Source: Aplidium turbinatum (taxonomy: Eukaryota; Chordata; Ascidiacea; Aplousobranchia; Polyclinidae). Taken from it: 64,000 bases of DNA. The notes below the pieces were generated by a model that was not told the DNA's origin, searched no databases, and was given only the letters and a program-made list of their open reading frames with translations. A program made the translations under genes and the position numbers. Each line of letters opens with the position of its first letter. Positions within the stretch are counted from its first letter, which is position 1. Location: positions 2,058,501-2,122,500 of the forward strand of contig OU964920.1 in assembly GCA_918807975.1 (NCBI GenBank), read 5' to 3'. Of this stretch, positions 1 to 12,600 are shown piece by piece.

Positions 1-404
1 TGGTCATGTGAGAACCACGTTTCACCTAAATTGGCATGTCTGATCATGTGCTCATTATTTGAACCTTTTTTACCGTTCAAGTAGATGTGGTTTGCTATGT
101 GCTCCCACCGGCACAGTGGAGTACGAGACAGATTGAGAAGGGATTGTAGTGTCCATGTAGATTCATGGCCAAGTGATGAGAGAAACTGTCCTACGTTCAA
201 ATGGGTACTGGTTCAATACGGTACCTGTCAAGGGCAAGAGGTTATGTGTCGGCAAGATGCGACAAGATTGGCATAGTTTTCCCCCACATTCCAGAATTCT
301 TCATTCACCAAGCATTACTCTTCATAGAGCAAACGGGCATGTCTACTGACATTGACGTTACTGATCAGCAACATTATCTCTGCATTCGCTATAGTTACTG
401 AATG
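1..404. other. No gene recognised
   Basis: Probably intron or upstream sequence of TM9SF2. Small open frames occur here, but none resembles a known protein or has convincing splice sites. Positions 397-404 are the target-site copy of the adjacent hAT element. Confidence 0.4.
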
Positions 405-1876
405 CACTGGCGCCGACTTACGGGGTTACGGGGTGGCCACGCCACCCCGTAACGGCTGTGGCGGGGTGGCAGCCACCCCGTTTAGATTACATTACTTACT
501 GCAAATAAATGTAATTTGAACGGACGTTTAAATCTTTTTTTGGTCATTAGTTTTCGCTTCAAGTCAACGTAAAGCAAGAGGTGAACCAATACAGTATTGC
601 GAAGAAAATGATTGTTTTTGTCACAAGCATGATACTCGCGTAACATCAAGCAAGCTACGTGAAGATTACGCAGCACGTGACTACGAGTTTTTTCCTTGTT
701 GTTGTTGCGATCGTTTTATTTGTTACTTGTCATAAGTCATTGTTTACAATGAGATTTATTAATCAATAAAATACGATCTTTCCCTTGCCTCCCTCAAAAA
801 TCTTTTTTGAAAATTTTTAAACTGCTCGTAATATCGCTATAAATTATGCCAGCTATAAAATACTTGGAAATAAAATTATCTCGATGATTGATAGCTCCAC
901 CCCCTAAATGAATATCTATTTTCAAGTTTCATTAAAAAAATGCAATTTTTGAAACTTTTTGAGTTTTATTTAAAAAGTGCACTTAGTAAAGTATATAGCA
1001 GTTTTAACGTTCTGCAAATTTACACGTTTACATGATTCTATTCGGGGAAAGCTACACCCCCTGCCAATTCCCAATAATAAAAGCAACCTTTTTCAGTTAC
1101 TCAAGATTTTGCATTTTGAATTATTTTCCGATTTCAGTTGGAGTGTACTGTACTGTGATATACTTCATGCAGTAATATTACGTGTCAATGCGTGACAAAC
1201 TGTGAGGCGGGAATTTATTGGTCTGACATAGGAGTTGCTTGTTACATCATAGAAAAAATTACGAAAAGTCGTCCTATAAAAGTCTGAGGCGGGAATTTAT
1301 TGGTCTGACATAGGAGTTGCTTGTTACATCACAGAAAAAATTACGAAAAGTCGTCCAGTAAAAGTTTTGCCGACATTCCAGTTTTATTCAGCTTAAAGAT
1401 GCCACCGAAAAAGCGTTCAAAGTTGCAGCCCTCCATTGAGTCATTTTTTGTTGCGTCTAGTCAGGATTTCAGCCAGCATGAAAGTGATCAAACGCCTGAA
1501 CGAAACGAAAGTGTGCCCGTGCCAAAAGGCAGCACGAGCAGGATAATCGCTGTTGAAGGGAGAAGCTATCAAAAATCATGGGAGAACGAATTCCCGTGGC
1601 TAGAATACGATAGATGCATACGATAGATTCTGTCAGTTCTGTCCAAATGTTAAGTGTCAGAGCAGCAACGTAACAATAAAATTCACGACATACCTTCTGT
1701 GCTTTGTTTTAAAGTTGCTTTGTAAATTATCGAGCTACAAATCAGGTGTGAAAAGACAATTTCATCTACGAAACACGCTTAGTAAAAATCAAACAAAAAC
1801 ATGCAGTTTGAAAGTTTTTAGGTTGCCATATTGTGCTATCCGCCACCCCGTGCAAAAATAAAAGTCGGCGCCTATG
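405..1876 (+). mobile_element. hAT-type DNA transposon, internally decayed
   Basis: The ends are 15-bp inverted repeats, CACTGGCGCCGACTT on the left and CATAGGCGCCGACTT read inward on the right. They are flanked by perfect 8-bp target repeats ACTGAATG (397-404 and 1877-1884), as expected for hAT. Inside, from about 1399 on the + strand, is the start of a transposase: MPPKKRSKLQ, then SYQKSWENEFPWLEYD and, after a frame slip, RFCQFC, the N-terminal zinc-finger style of KIAA1586/ZNF862-like hAT proteins. The rest of the transposase is gone, so the copy is non-autonomous. A GC-rich palindrome lies at about 418-482. Confidence 0.85.
1203..1366 (+). repeat. 82-bp tandem duplication inside the hAT element
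   Basis: Two head-to-tail copies (1203-1284 and 1285-1366) start TGAGGCGGGAATTTATTGG and differ at only a few positions. They lie directly upstream of the transposase start codon, so they may be a duplicated promoter or 5' leader of the element. Confidence 0.9.
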
Positions 1877-1884
1877 ACTGAATG

Positions 1885-3497
1885 TATTGTATATTTTGTT
1901 GCTGGTATGTTCTTAACTTGTTGGCACGACACCCAACGACTACTTGTGACAGACATATACAGAAAAATGCATGTGTCAGCGTAACTAAACATTTTCTGCA
2001 CATCAGAGGTTCTTGTATAAAACTGGATGTTTTAGAGCTTTGCTTGCTTGTACTTGTACAATAATTGTATGTATAATTGTATATATATCAAAGGGATACG
2101 CTTTGATGCAATACAGTGCAATAGTTGTAGCAATGTGACTGCGCATTTTGAGAGCGCATTGGATTTTTAGACTGATTTCATGATAAAAAAAGTATATACT
2201 CCATAGTCCATATCACATTCAGATTTTTAGTAAAATCACGTTTTACAGGCTGTTGCTGTCTTGCATTAGCCGACGTTATTGCAAAATGGAAGGCATGTGT
2301 CTTAAAGTTGAAAAAGTATAATCGTCAGTTGCCATTTAATACCTGGCTAGTTACTTTCGTTTTGAGTGAATCTACTGAAGTGGTTTGGGCACGTTTACTA
2401 TCGAAGAGTATTTTCGCTAGCCGGTGTTGAACAAGAATGCCTGAGGCTAGCTGAACCTTGCCAGGCTTGTTTGTGGCGCAACTGCGCATGAACGTTGGAG
2501 ATATCCGTTATAATAGTGCCACTACGGATGGTTGCATCTGCTATGCTACTGTGGTAATTATTAGACATTAGTGTTGCCAATGGAAGGGCGCTGTACTGCA
2601 TGGAAGGAAGCAGATGTACGTCGCAATAATAAGCTTCAATCAGCTCCATCCATAGTATGTTGTCATCATGTCATTGTAACGTCAGCCCAAACCAGACTCA
2701 TGTCCCAAACCTGGTAGTGAGGAAGCTTAACTTTTGTATTTGTATAAAACAGTAATACCTGTCGCGGTTCACACCATGCGGTGTAGTTCTCCAAAGCGCA
2801 GAACGATTAAAAATCATTTGGCTTGCTTTAAAAATCAAAACAAAACCGATTCAATTGGTGTGTGGCAGTGGCATTCCTGTTGCTTGCGGATGGCCTAGCT
2901 TGCTAAGCCTCGCATGGGCTGTCGTTAATTGGAAACACTGAATAAGAAAAAGGAAGACAAATACAGCATAGCCCAACTTTCTGGATGACATGTCGCTATT
3001 TGCCATTACTGGTTGATGAAATTCACAACAAATTGGCTGATAGATTGAGTAATTCCTGTGCAGTGTGGTTCTTGAGCAAAACGTCAAAACAAAATGCGAC
3101 AGTACTTAGTAAGTAGTGGTTTTGCTAATTCAAAGATGGGGCGTTACTACATTGTGAATGTGCAATAGCCCGTGTCGATCGGAGAAGAAGCATTGGGCGT
3201 AAAAAAATTACAGTTTTAATGCTGTCAGTGATGTTTGTTACAGGATATCTACATTCTACATCGCTGTATAAAAACACAGTGGCTTCCTTTAAGAGATGGA
3301 TTGAAGTAGGTCGTGAAAAATCATTATTGTCTTCAAGGTGAAACCGTAGCCTTTCATCACATCCCATTGCTAACCTTGAGTAAAGCACACTTTTATCATC
3401 ATCCAAGCAGTTAGACATCAACATACTTTGTTGCGCATAAACTCAAACGAGCTTCATTTGCTTGGGATCAAATAACATTTCAACTTTCTTGTTACAG
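1885..3497. other. Putative TM9SF2 intron, nothing recognised
   Basis: The exon at 3498 needs a donor ending in a partial Trp codon. No upstream block resembling the TM9SF2 N-terminal domain (PYEY, ENLGQVL, GER) was found on the + strand here. No repeat family was recognised either. Confidence 0.4.
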
Positions 3498-3627
3498 GAT
3501 TATGGATAACATGCCGATTGCGTGGTGCTACGACACACAAAGCAACGACAGGTTTTGCAGTCCCGGCTTCCCGATAGGTTGCTACATGGACCCCGAAGGA
3601 CAACCGCGCGACGCCTGCATCATCAGC
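3498..3627 (+). CDS. TM9SF2: TM9SF2 exon a (first seen), lumenal domain
   Basis: The exon follows TTACAG and ends before GTGAGT. Its first base completes a split codon. It reads [12 protein letters not shown] then [12 protein letters not shown] and DACIIS, matching the conserved lumenal domain including its cysteines. Confidence 0.95.
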
Positions 3628-6600
3628 GTGAGTTGCGCGGGCCGTCCATGACGTAATCATCGCCGCAATGATCTGCGCCAATCAGAAGGCTATATTAAGT
3701 GACTGCACATAAATAAACGCTTCAAAATTTGATGGTATAGATTGCCCCCAGACGTCTTTGAACAAAGTAGCATATCATAAGACTTGGTTACTTCCATCTA
3801 CTTAGTTTCGTAGTTTCATTATGTGGTTTAGCGAGGTAGCTCAATTGTAAAGATCGCAACAAAAGAAGTGACGTATCTTCAGGATTCTTTTCCGTGGATT
3901 GGCATCAAATGGCGGAGAACCATCAACAGCAAAATTTGAATTAACGTGGTCCGACTGTTTCGGGAGCTTTTAGAACTTATTATCACTGACTATGTTTTAA
4001 TTCGGCGTCGTTTTGTTGATGTCTTGTTTTATCTCATCTTGAGTGTCGGGTGTGTAGTCGAACGATGGCACTCGGAGTCGGAAGGGCGCCGGTTCGACAC
4101 CGTTCAAGAGCATGCGGCATTGCGGCTGTTTTTTTGGCAAGACACTTAAAGGCACGTCAGAAGGTGGACATGAAAATAGGCCATCTTACCTTCCTGTCTA
4201 CACAACATAAATCTTCAATTACGGAGTTCTATTTGAATAAGATACTGAAGAAGTTGCCTTTACGGTGACGAAAGCTTTATCAATAAATTATACAGTTTCC
4301 GCACCTGACTGATTTTGTTTACTTATTATTATTGCGGAGCTGGAACCTGGATATTTCCACTGTGAGTGTAAAATGCAACAACTATGTTGCAGAAACTATT
4401 CCAAGGGAAGGACAAATATTTTATCTTCAACCATGTTGATATAACCATCAAGTTCCATCGGAACAAAGATGGACCCGGGGTCCGCCTGGTGCAAGCTACT
4501 CTCGAGCCCAGAAGGTGAGAGCCATCTCTGTTGGGTTACTTCCCGACTTGCTGTCTTCACTATGTCTTCTCTTATTGTTTACAATATAGCTTGAAGGACT
4601 CTTTGTAGCGAAAAAATATTTCTCACCAAGTGTGGATAAATTGCTGCAAAGGTTTCAAAGTTTAAATTAAATATGCAGAGTTGCTGCCTAATATTATTGC
4701 ACTGATTCCATGCAGAAATGAAATTTAATGGCGCTTTACTAATTCGTGTGAATTCAGTTAACTTTATACAACTGCAACGTTCCACATGTTTTAGCAAACC
4801 CTCCAGGTGCCGTGGAATCTACATCTGCATGTGTTGGAAACATACATTAGTGTCATAAACATCAGTGGTACAACGTATGAAGACGTTGAGTCTACGCAAA
4901 GAGTACTGATTTTCCGGCTGGGTAGTTGTAGCCGGTTGGCAGCAATAATATACAGAGTTAAGCAATAGATTGAGATTCGCTTTTAGCGGCATGATCGTTG
5001 CTTACTTCACAAGTGTAGATCTTAACGACCTGTTCTAGCCTGATGCTGCGGGTTCGCTGTGGTAATAGCGGTTTGCACTAGCTTTCGGAACACAGTTCCT
5101 TTGTCGTGCGCTATACGAATAGTGTTGGAGTCAATGTGTCTTTGTTTTATGCGATTCTTTTCTTCGGCTTGAGGCTGCTGTTTTGATGGCGGTCTGTTGA
5201 GTTTATGGGGTCTGTTACTATTCGGTGAATCCGATTCCGTGAGTCCGATTCGGTGAGTCCGATTCGGTTAGACCGATTCGGTGAGTTCCTAACCTCTAAC
5301 CCCTAACCCTAATCCTTAACCCCTAACCCTAAAACGGCAATGATAATTAGGCTACGGTACACGATAATTCAAAAAAAAAATTGAAAAAATCCCCCGTTAA
5401 GGGGTCGGACTCACTGAATCGGACTCACCGAAACGGGCCATTCCGGAGTTTATGTGTTATCAGGCGTCATTGCACATGATCAGTGAACTGTGTTCTGAAA
5501 GCTCATTACAAACCGCTATTACCACAGCGAACCCGCAGCATCAGGCTGAAACAAGTCGTTGGTATCTACATTGTGAAGTAATACAGAGTTCATTTCATGC
5601 ACACCACAACCATGCTTTATGTTTCACATTCTCTATATTTTTATTTACTTAGTTTGTCGAACGGTAACTGCAAAGACGATGCTCCTCTTGGCATTCCTGA
5701 AAAGTTCGACAAGAAAATCACCATAGACTACACTTACTCCGTCCATTTCGTGGTCAGTTCGATCGTTATTGATACTTATGATAATTTTATACTGTTGAAA
5801 TAATCTTCTTCTTCTTGCTTATGAGGCCGCAGTTCAGGCAACATCTCCCAATTGTTGTAACAAGAGTAATGTCTCTGTTGAAATATTTATTGGCATCTAC
5901 AACACGTTGGCATCACTTTGCCATTTTGAGAGAAGTTTGTACTTTATTAAACAGATGACTTTTGCGGTATCGCAGTGTATTTTATTTGTATTATTTTATT
6001 TATATTATTTAGTTGAATGGAAACCGTCACATTAACAAATAGATTTAATGTTTACACAGCAGTATGAAACACTCTTGCTAAAACGTCAGTCATAGCTAGA
6101 CGGAGATGGCGAAAAAAAACATTCGTCTTTGACTTTGCCTTCCTTGTACCAGAGTTGGATCTATTACATAGTTTTCAGATCAATCATATTTCAATTACGT
6201 CATCAAAATTTGTACTTACATTATAATTCCACTGTTTTGAAATTTTCAAATTACAATTACTTTCAAGTATAATTTAATTTAACGTTTCAATTACAAAAAT
6301 TAAACGTATCGATATTTATGTTTATCGATGGTTTCTTACAATTTGATTTTATCAAAACCAAGTAGAATATTGCACTGATAGAGATTAGGTTGCAATGTAG
6401 AAGTCCATTTTGTTCTCCAACTAGTGGCTCAACAAGGATATCATGCGTGCAACCTATCAAATGTAATTGTAATTTGGGCCAACATTTTTTGAAATTACAA
6501 TTACACAACAAAAAGTCTCAGCTACATGAAAATGTATAATTAGTATTACATTACATTTACAACTCTGCTTCGTACGCACAGTCACGGTATTACAACAAGG

Positions 6601-9600
6601 TCATCATTCAAACCATCAGTTTATGCCAAAAAGTTTTGTTTTGCTGTTTTGATGGTCTACCGGTGTTCTCTGGACAAAAGAAACGCACACTGTTTGAGTA
6701 ACAAAACAGCAACGAACAGACATTTATGGATTTCAGAGATAAAATGCAACAGTTGCAAGTAAAGTGCTCTATGCTGCAAGCCGGAATGGCCCGTTTCGGT
6801 GAGTCCGATTCGGTGAGTCCGATTCGGTTAGTCCGATTCGGTGAGTCCGATCCCTTAACGGGGGATTTTTTCAATTTTTTTTTTAAATTATCGGGTACCG
6901 TAGCCTAATTATCATTGCCGTTTTAGGGTTAGGGGTTTGGGGTTAAGGTTAGTGGTTAGAAGTTAGGAACTCACCGAATCAGACTCACCGAATCGGACTC
7001 ACCGAATCGGACTCACCGAATAGTAGCAGACCCGCTGCAAGCAGTGCCAAACCGTTCACCTGTGGCGGCAAAAACTGACTCGGACGAGTCATGCGCTACT
7101 TAAGGTTTCACGTTACAGAAGATAACGATCTTCAGGTGCAAAACTTATTCAAATAAAATTTTATTCATATACAGCTTCTATTTGAATAAATTTTGCAACT
7201 GATGGTTGTTATTGTGGCATAACACCTTAGATAGCGCAGAAATTTGCCATGTTAGTTTTTGGTGTAGTATATACTTTACGGCAGCGGTGGGATGGCGCAG
7301 CGGATAAGGCGCTCGCTTTCCAATCATGCAACCTGATTCGACTTCCGGCTTAATCTGGTTGTTGAAAACACCACTCACTTCTACCCAGGGTGTAATAAAC
7401 TGGGTGGGCGTAGTTGCTGAAGGAAAGGCGGCCGAGAGAAAGGAACTGGCCACCCTAGGGTACTCTCGTTAGTGGCGAAGGCTTAGTATAATGAGAACCT
7501 TATTTTCTCATCCCCCCGATGCTTGGATTCAAGTATGGGACTCTCCTTTACCTTTTATATATATACTTTACGACTTTATGTACGGCACATGTGTGCTGCG
7601 AATTCTAATTATCGAGTAACGGTCCACTTAATCTTCTGAACTCTGGGCTTAAGATTGGATGAGACAAAAGTCTTGGACATGTCGCCACGGTTTGTTTATT
7701 GTGTCCTCAGGAGGATCATGACATTGAGTGGGCGTCAAGATGGGATTACATCCTCGACTCTCTTCCTCACACTCGCATTCAATGGTTCTCCATCATGAAC
7801 TCTCTGGTCATTGTTCTCTTCCTCTCTGGGATGGTGGCCATGATTACAGTGAGGAGTTTGCACAAGGACATCGCCAGATACAACCAGATAGACTCTGCGG
7901 TAAATCAAGTTTACTTTCATGTAATCGAAAAATATTAAAATCGACAAGAAAAGCAATTATTTATTTTCCAATTCATTCTCACCAATGTTTTTCTCCCATT
8001 GTGACGTAACAGGAAGAAGCTCAAGAGGAGTTTGGATGGAAGTTGGTCCATGGAGACGTGTTCCGGTCCCCGAAAGGTGCGATGTTGCTCTCTGTGTTCA
8101 CTGGTGTGGGATCTCAGGTGGGTAATGACTTTTTGAATGTGAAATAGTTTTTAATCGCTCCCTGGGGTCTCTGCTTCTGTAGCAACAAGTAGCACCTCTG
8201 TAGCAATAGTGACCTTGTTCTTTTGCGAAAACATGCAATACAATGCAGTGTAACCACAAATGCAACGCAACAGGAAGCTGCAAAGGGACATATAGTCTTT
8301 AAGTTATCTTCTACTACTTTCGCTTACCATTAAGTGTCTTTGCCAAGACACAAGCCGCGTGCTCTGGAGCGGTGTCAAACCCACCGTGCAGACGTTCTCA
8401 CCACTCGGCTATGCAGCCGAATGAGCATCCCTGCAAGCCGACTGGGGGTTACCTGTTCATGGCGTGATGCTGCACTGTAGTTTTTGTTTTATTGGGGTTG
8501 GAGGTGAATATTTTCAATCCGCCACCACAACCCGTCGATCAGTTGGCGGCAACACCAGATTCCAAAAATGGGTTCCATCTAACTGTGTTACATCACACTC
8601 GAAGGTCATCGCGATGACGTTTGCAACTCTCGCCTTTGCCTGCTTTGGGTTCCTCTCCCCAGCCAACCGAGGGGCGCTTGGAACAGCGGTCGTCGCCCTC
8701 TTCGTTTGTCTTGGTGTGGTGGCTGGATACTTTTCAGCTCGGCTCTACAAATGTGAGTGCTCTTCTGACGTCATAGAATAACCTAATCCACCCAATTCAC
8801 ATTTGTAGCATTCTTATCCATCTGTTGGCAATAACTTCAGTTTAAACCATGGAATTTGATTTTAAAAGCTGGAGAATATGATATCTCGTTTTTCTTATAT
8901 GTCCCTTGCTATTTGGGTAAGAGCAAGATTCGTTTATAATTATCACTTTTCATGAATTGGTTCTGCTTAGAGCTAAGATTTCACCTCGAGGCTATTTCAA
9001 TATGACGTCATTGGACCAACAGACGCTGCCCGCTCCAAACGCGCTTCAACGACAATCGAGCAATCTGCCCTGTGGCTTGGTTACTTTTGTTGTTCTGTTT
9101 GGAGCAGGTTATCGTTTTAACCGATGTTTGACCAAACTAGACGCTGAACAGACGATAAACAGTAGTTTTTCTTGCTCAGCTCTTGGAGGCGAAAAGTGGA
9201 AGACCAACGTCATCATGACGTCGTTCTTGATATCCGGGTAAGACCTCGTATAAATTGACAACTTGGATCTCGCTCTTGTTTGTTAGGCTGCAAATCAGTT
9301 CTTTTACATTGCTGCAACATCTGTAGACAGAGTAAAAATGTATATTGATAAGGTACTGGTGATGAAAAAAGTGTTAACAACCTAAAAAGGACGGATTTGC
9401 AAATTAGGCGTTGGCATTTATGTTGAAATGACAGCGTTAGTCGTTGCATTGATATCATAAAGCCACGGATTAATCCAACATACGTATCTAACACGTGGCA
9501 AGCCATCGGATACGCTTATGTTTCCTGCAGCAAACCTATTGTGCAAGCCTTAAAGCAGCCGGCGGCCAAGTAGTGCTTGAATGACCGCCAGTACTACTTC

Positions 9601-12600
9601 TTCAGTCGGCCAAATTGGCCGTCTGTTTCTTCTAGCCAATTATTTAATTTTGCAATAGAATGATGGTGGATTAACTGTCGAAAATATCTAGTATCACAGA
9701 GTGACGCAGAATTAGGTCAGCACGTCATAATCACCACTGTTGTGTTGTGCGGAACATTTGCTATTGTATGGAAAATATCCAGCTGCGATCACCAGCTATA
9801 AGTCTTGTTTGTAATTCCCGACGTTTATTTTAACCAAGTGTTAATCCAAAGTGCTAATTTACATCGGCTGGCAATATTGTCGTGTTTATGTAGATTCAAT
9901 GTTGTCGGACATTGAATCATTGTTACAAAGGAGAACTACCCAGACAACAAAATTCGTCATTTTTACCCTAATTTATACACTGCAAACGTAGAATCAATGT
10001 AAAAATGAGGGATTTGTTGTCTAAGTAGGTTAGTTGACATCCGAGGGGAAAACACGTGTCTTCAGAGTTGAGAAATGTTTCTGTTCTGGGTTAGTGACTT
10101 CACAGTTCGCACCCTAAATGGTGACATTATAACAGTATAAATGGTCAGGTTTTATAAAAGGCGGTATGCAGTTGAAACAATTTACTGAGCAGCGAGCAGT
10201 TGAAACAATTTAGTGTCGTTAGATGGTCCCGCAATACCGGATTACAATCCCGATGAAGCAGTTATTGCGTGGTACAACGATTCTATAGCAGGACGTCGCC
10301 CAGACTTCAACAACGCAAAGTGATCATTTTAACATTGTTGCAAGTTTAATGCTATATACTTGTGCTATCGTTATTGTATTTTGGCCTCCAAGCACGCAGA
10401 TTTGGCCGACGAGAAGGAGCTCTCGGTAGGCCATGATGGCTGCCGGAAACAAACACGAGTTTTAAGGCTTGTTGTGTATGCTCAATCCAGCCACAATGCT
10501 CTATGCGTCACCACTGTGAAGGAACAATAGCGCTTGTGCACATCATCTGATACCTATTTGTCTCGCTTGTTAGATGTTGCACAATCCCAACACTTCGCGT
10601 CGAATCTGGATTTATTAATATTCAATTGAACACTGAGAATATGTCCTTATAATGTTTGTAATGTATTGTATTGAGTTTAAATTTAACCGTTGTTATTGCG
10701 TTCATAAACGTAGTTGCACTGATGAGAATTTAATATTCGAAAACGCGTTCTGCAACACTGTTTTTTTTGCACTCTGCAATGCTTTGATGCAGATTTATCT
10801 GTAGATTTCCATCACGCATTGAAGCGGTGATCTGATAATGAAATTTTCTACGGTTTGAGAAAAAGTTTTCTCTGCCTATAAAACGTTGAATGGTAGTTTA
10901 ATTAATTAAATCTAGTAGTCTTGATGCTTTTTAGCGCCATGAGTGTTGTTATTCTAACGTCATTATTGCATTGTTACATCATAGACTCGTGTTTGCCATT
11001 TTCTTTGTGATGAATCTCATCTTATGGGGGGAGGGAAGCTCAGCAGCCATCCCGTTCTCTACCCTGATTGCTATGCTGGCTCTCTGGTTCGGGATATCTG
11101 TCCCACTGACATTCCTCGGAGCATACTTCGGCTACAAACGACAAGTAGGTTTCCAGATTTTTGTTTGTGCGCGTTTGAGCTTGGAGACTGTGGGGGTTGG
11201 GCTAAAATCAGCCTGAATTTGTGATCCATTTTTTTTCAAGTTATGTTAAGTCGTAGGATTTGCGAAACGTTTTATTTTGTTTATATCGGTTTCCTGACTA
11301 ATGGAGAAAGATATGTCTCACCGCATACCACCAATCATGCACCTGAGCTGTTTTCAACTTTAGTTTAAATACGAAATGGAAATTCTCTTTGTATTGAAAA
11401 TCACATCAACGTGATCATCATCATCATCTATTTTGCCTCAAAGAAGTCTGGTCTTCATCCCAAAACATCGGGGTCGACCAGTTATTTAAATGTAATAAGC
11501 GAAATATTCCACTTCACTTTAAAAAAGTAATATATCAATGAATAAAATGAACTAAATAAATGTCTCTATTATGACGTATCCCGTTGTCTTTTTATTGTTT
11601 TCATTTTCTTGTGTCAAGCTTTCGTGGCTTCCGCAAGCCCCAGTTATGTGCAATGACGAATACATAGCACATAACTGGGAACATAACATACATAACACAT
11701 AACTGTAAACTACTATTACCACAGTAAACCGCAGCATCAGGCTAAAACAGGTCGTTTGTGTTTATATTGTGAAGTAAACAATGATCATGCTGCTAAAAGC
11801 GAAACTCAATCTATTCATAACTTCGTTGTTCTTTCCAGCCTTTCCCATACCCAGTGCGTACCAACCAAATACCTCGGCAGATCCCGGAACAGATCTCCTA
11901 CACGAAGCCATTCCCTTGCATAGTGATGGGAGGCATCTTACCATTCGGATGCATCTTCATCCAATTGTTCTTCATTCTCAACTCGATCTGGTAAGATCAT
12001 GTTCTCAATTGAAACTATCTTTGGAAAGATTGGATCAAGAATTGTAAATCAAGTTCTTACTCAGAGGATCTTTTTTTACAATCTTTTTCAAAATCAACTG
12101 ACAGTTGCCACAGTTTTTAGCAATTTACTAATTTCCATAGTTTCTTTTCCTGATTCCAATTTGTCTGTTGTTCTGAACAGAGTATCACGAAATTGCAACT
12201 AATTTATTTACCGTGACGTCATTGTCACGTTATTGGCTCCAGCATCTCACTATGAGTTAGGTAAGTTTCCATCAGATTAAAACGCTGCTTTCATATGTAA
12301 GACTATGTTGCGTTTGTTTTGGTCAATTGTAAGTCTTGTTGCCGAAGATCTAATTGCATGTTCTGTCGTAGGTTCATAGCTACTCCATGCTTCACCATTG
12401 CTCTTTATCTTGAACTCCCTGTCTTCCTCCAGGTCCCACCAGCTCTACTACATGTTCGGATTCATCTTCTTAGTGGCCGTCATCCTTGTGATCACTTGCA
12501 GTGAGACAACCATCCTCCTCTGTTACTTCCATCTCGCCTCCGAGGTTAGTGTCATTCATAGCTTGTCACGATAATTTTGTGACTTGAAAAAAACAGGCGC

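Noticed and set aside
1-3497. N-terminal TM9SF2 exons
   Set aside because: Searched for the conserved lumenal motifs on the + strand and found none; they are taken to lie upstream of the window.
5285-5340. An interstitial telomere tract
   Set aside because: The CTAACCC-like units are imperfect and are the core of MITE family B, repeated in its other copies.
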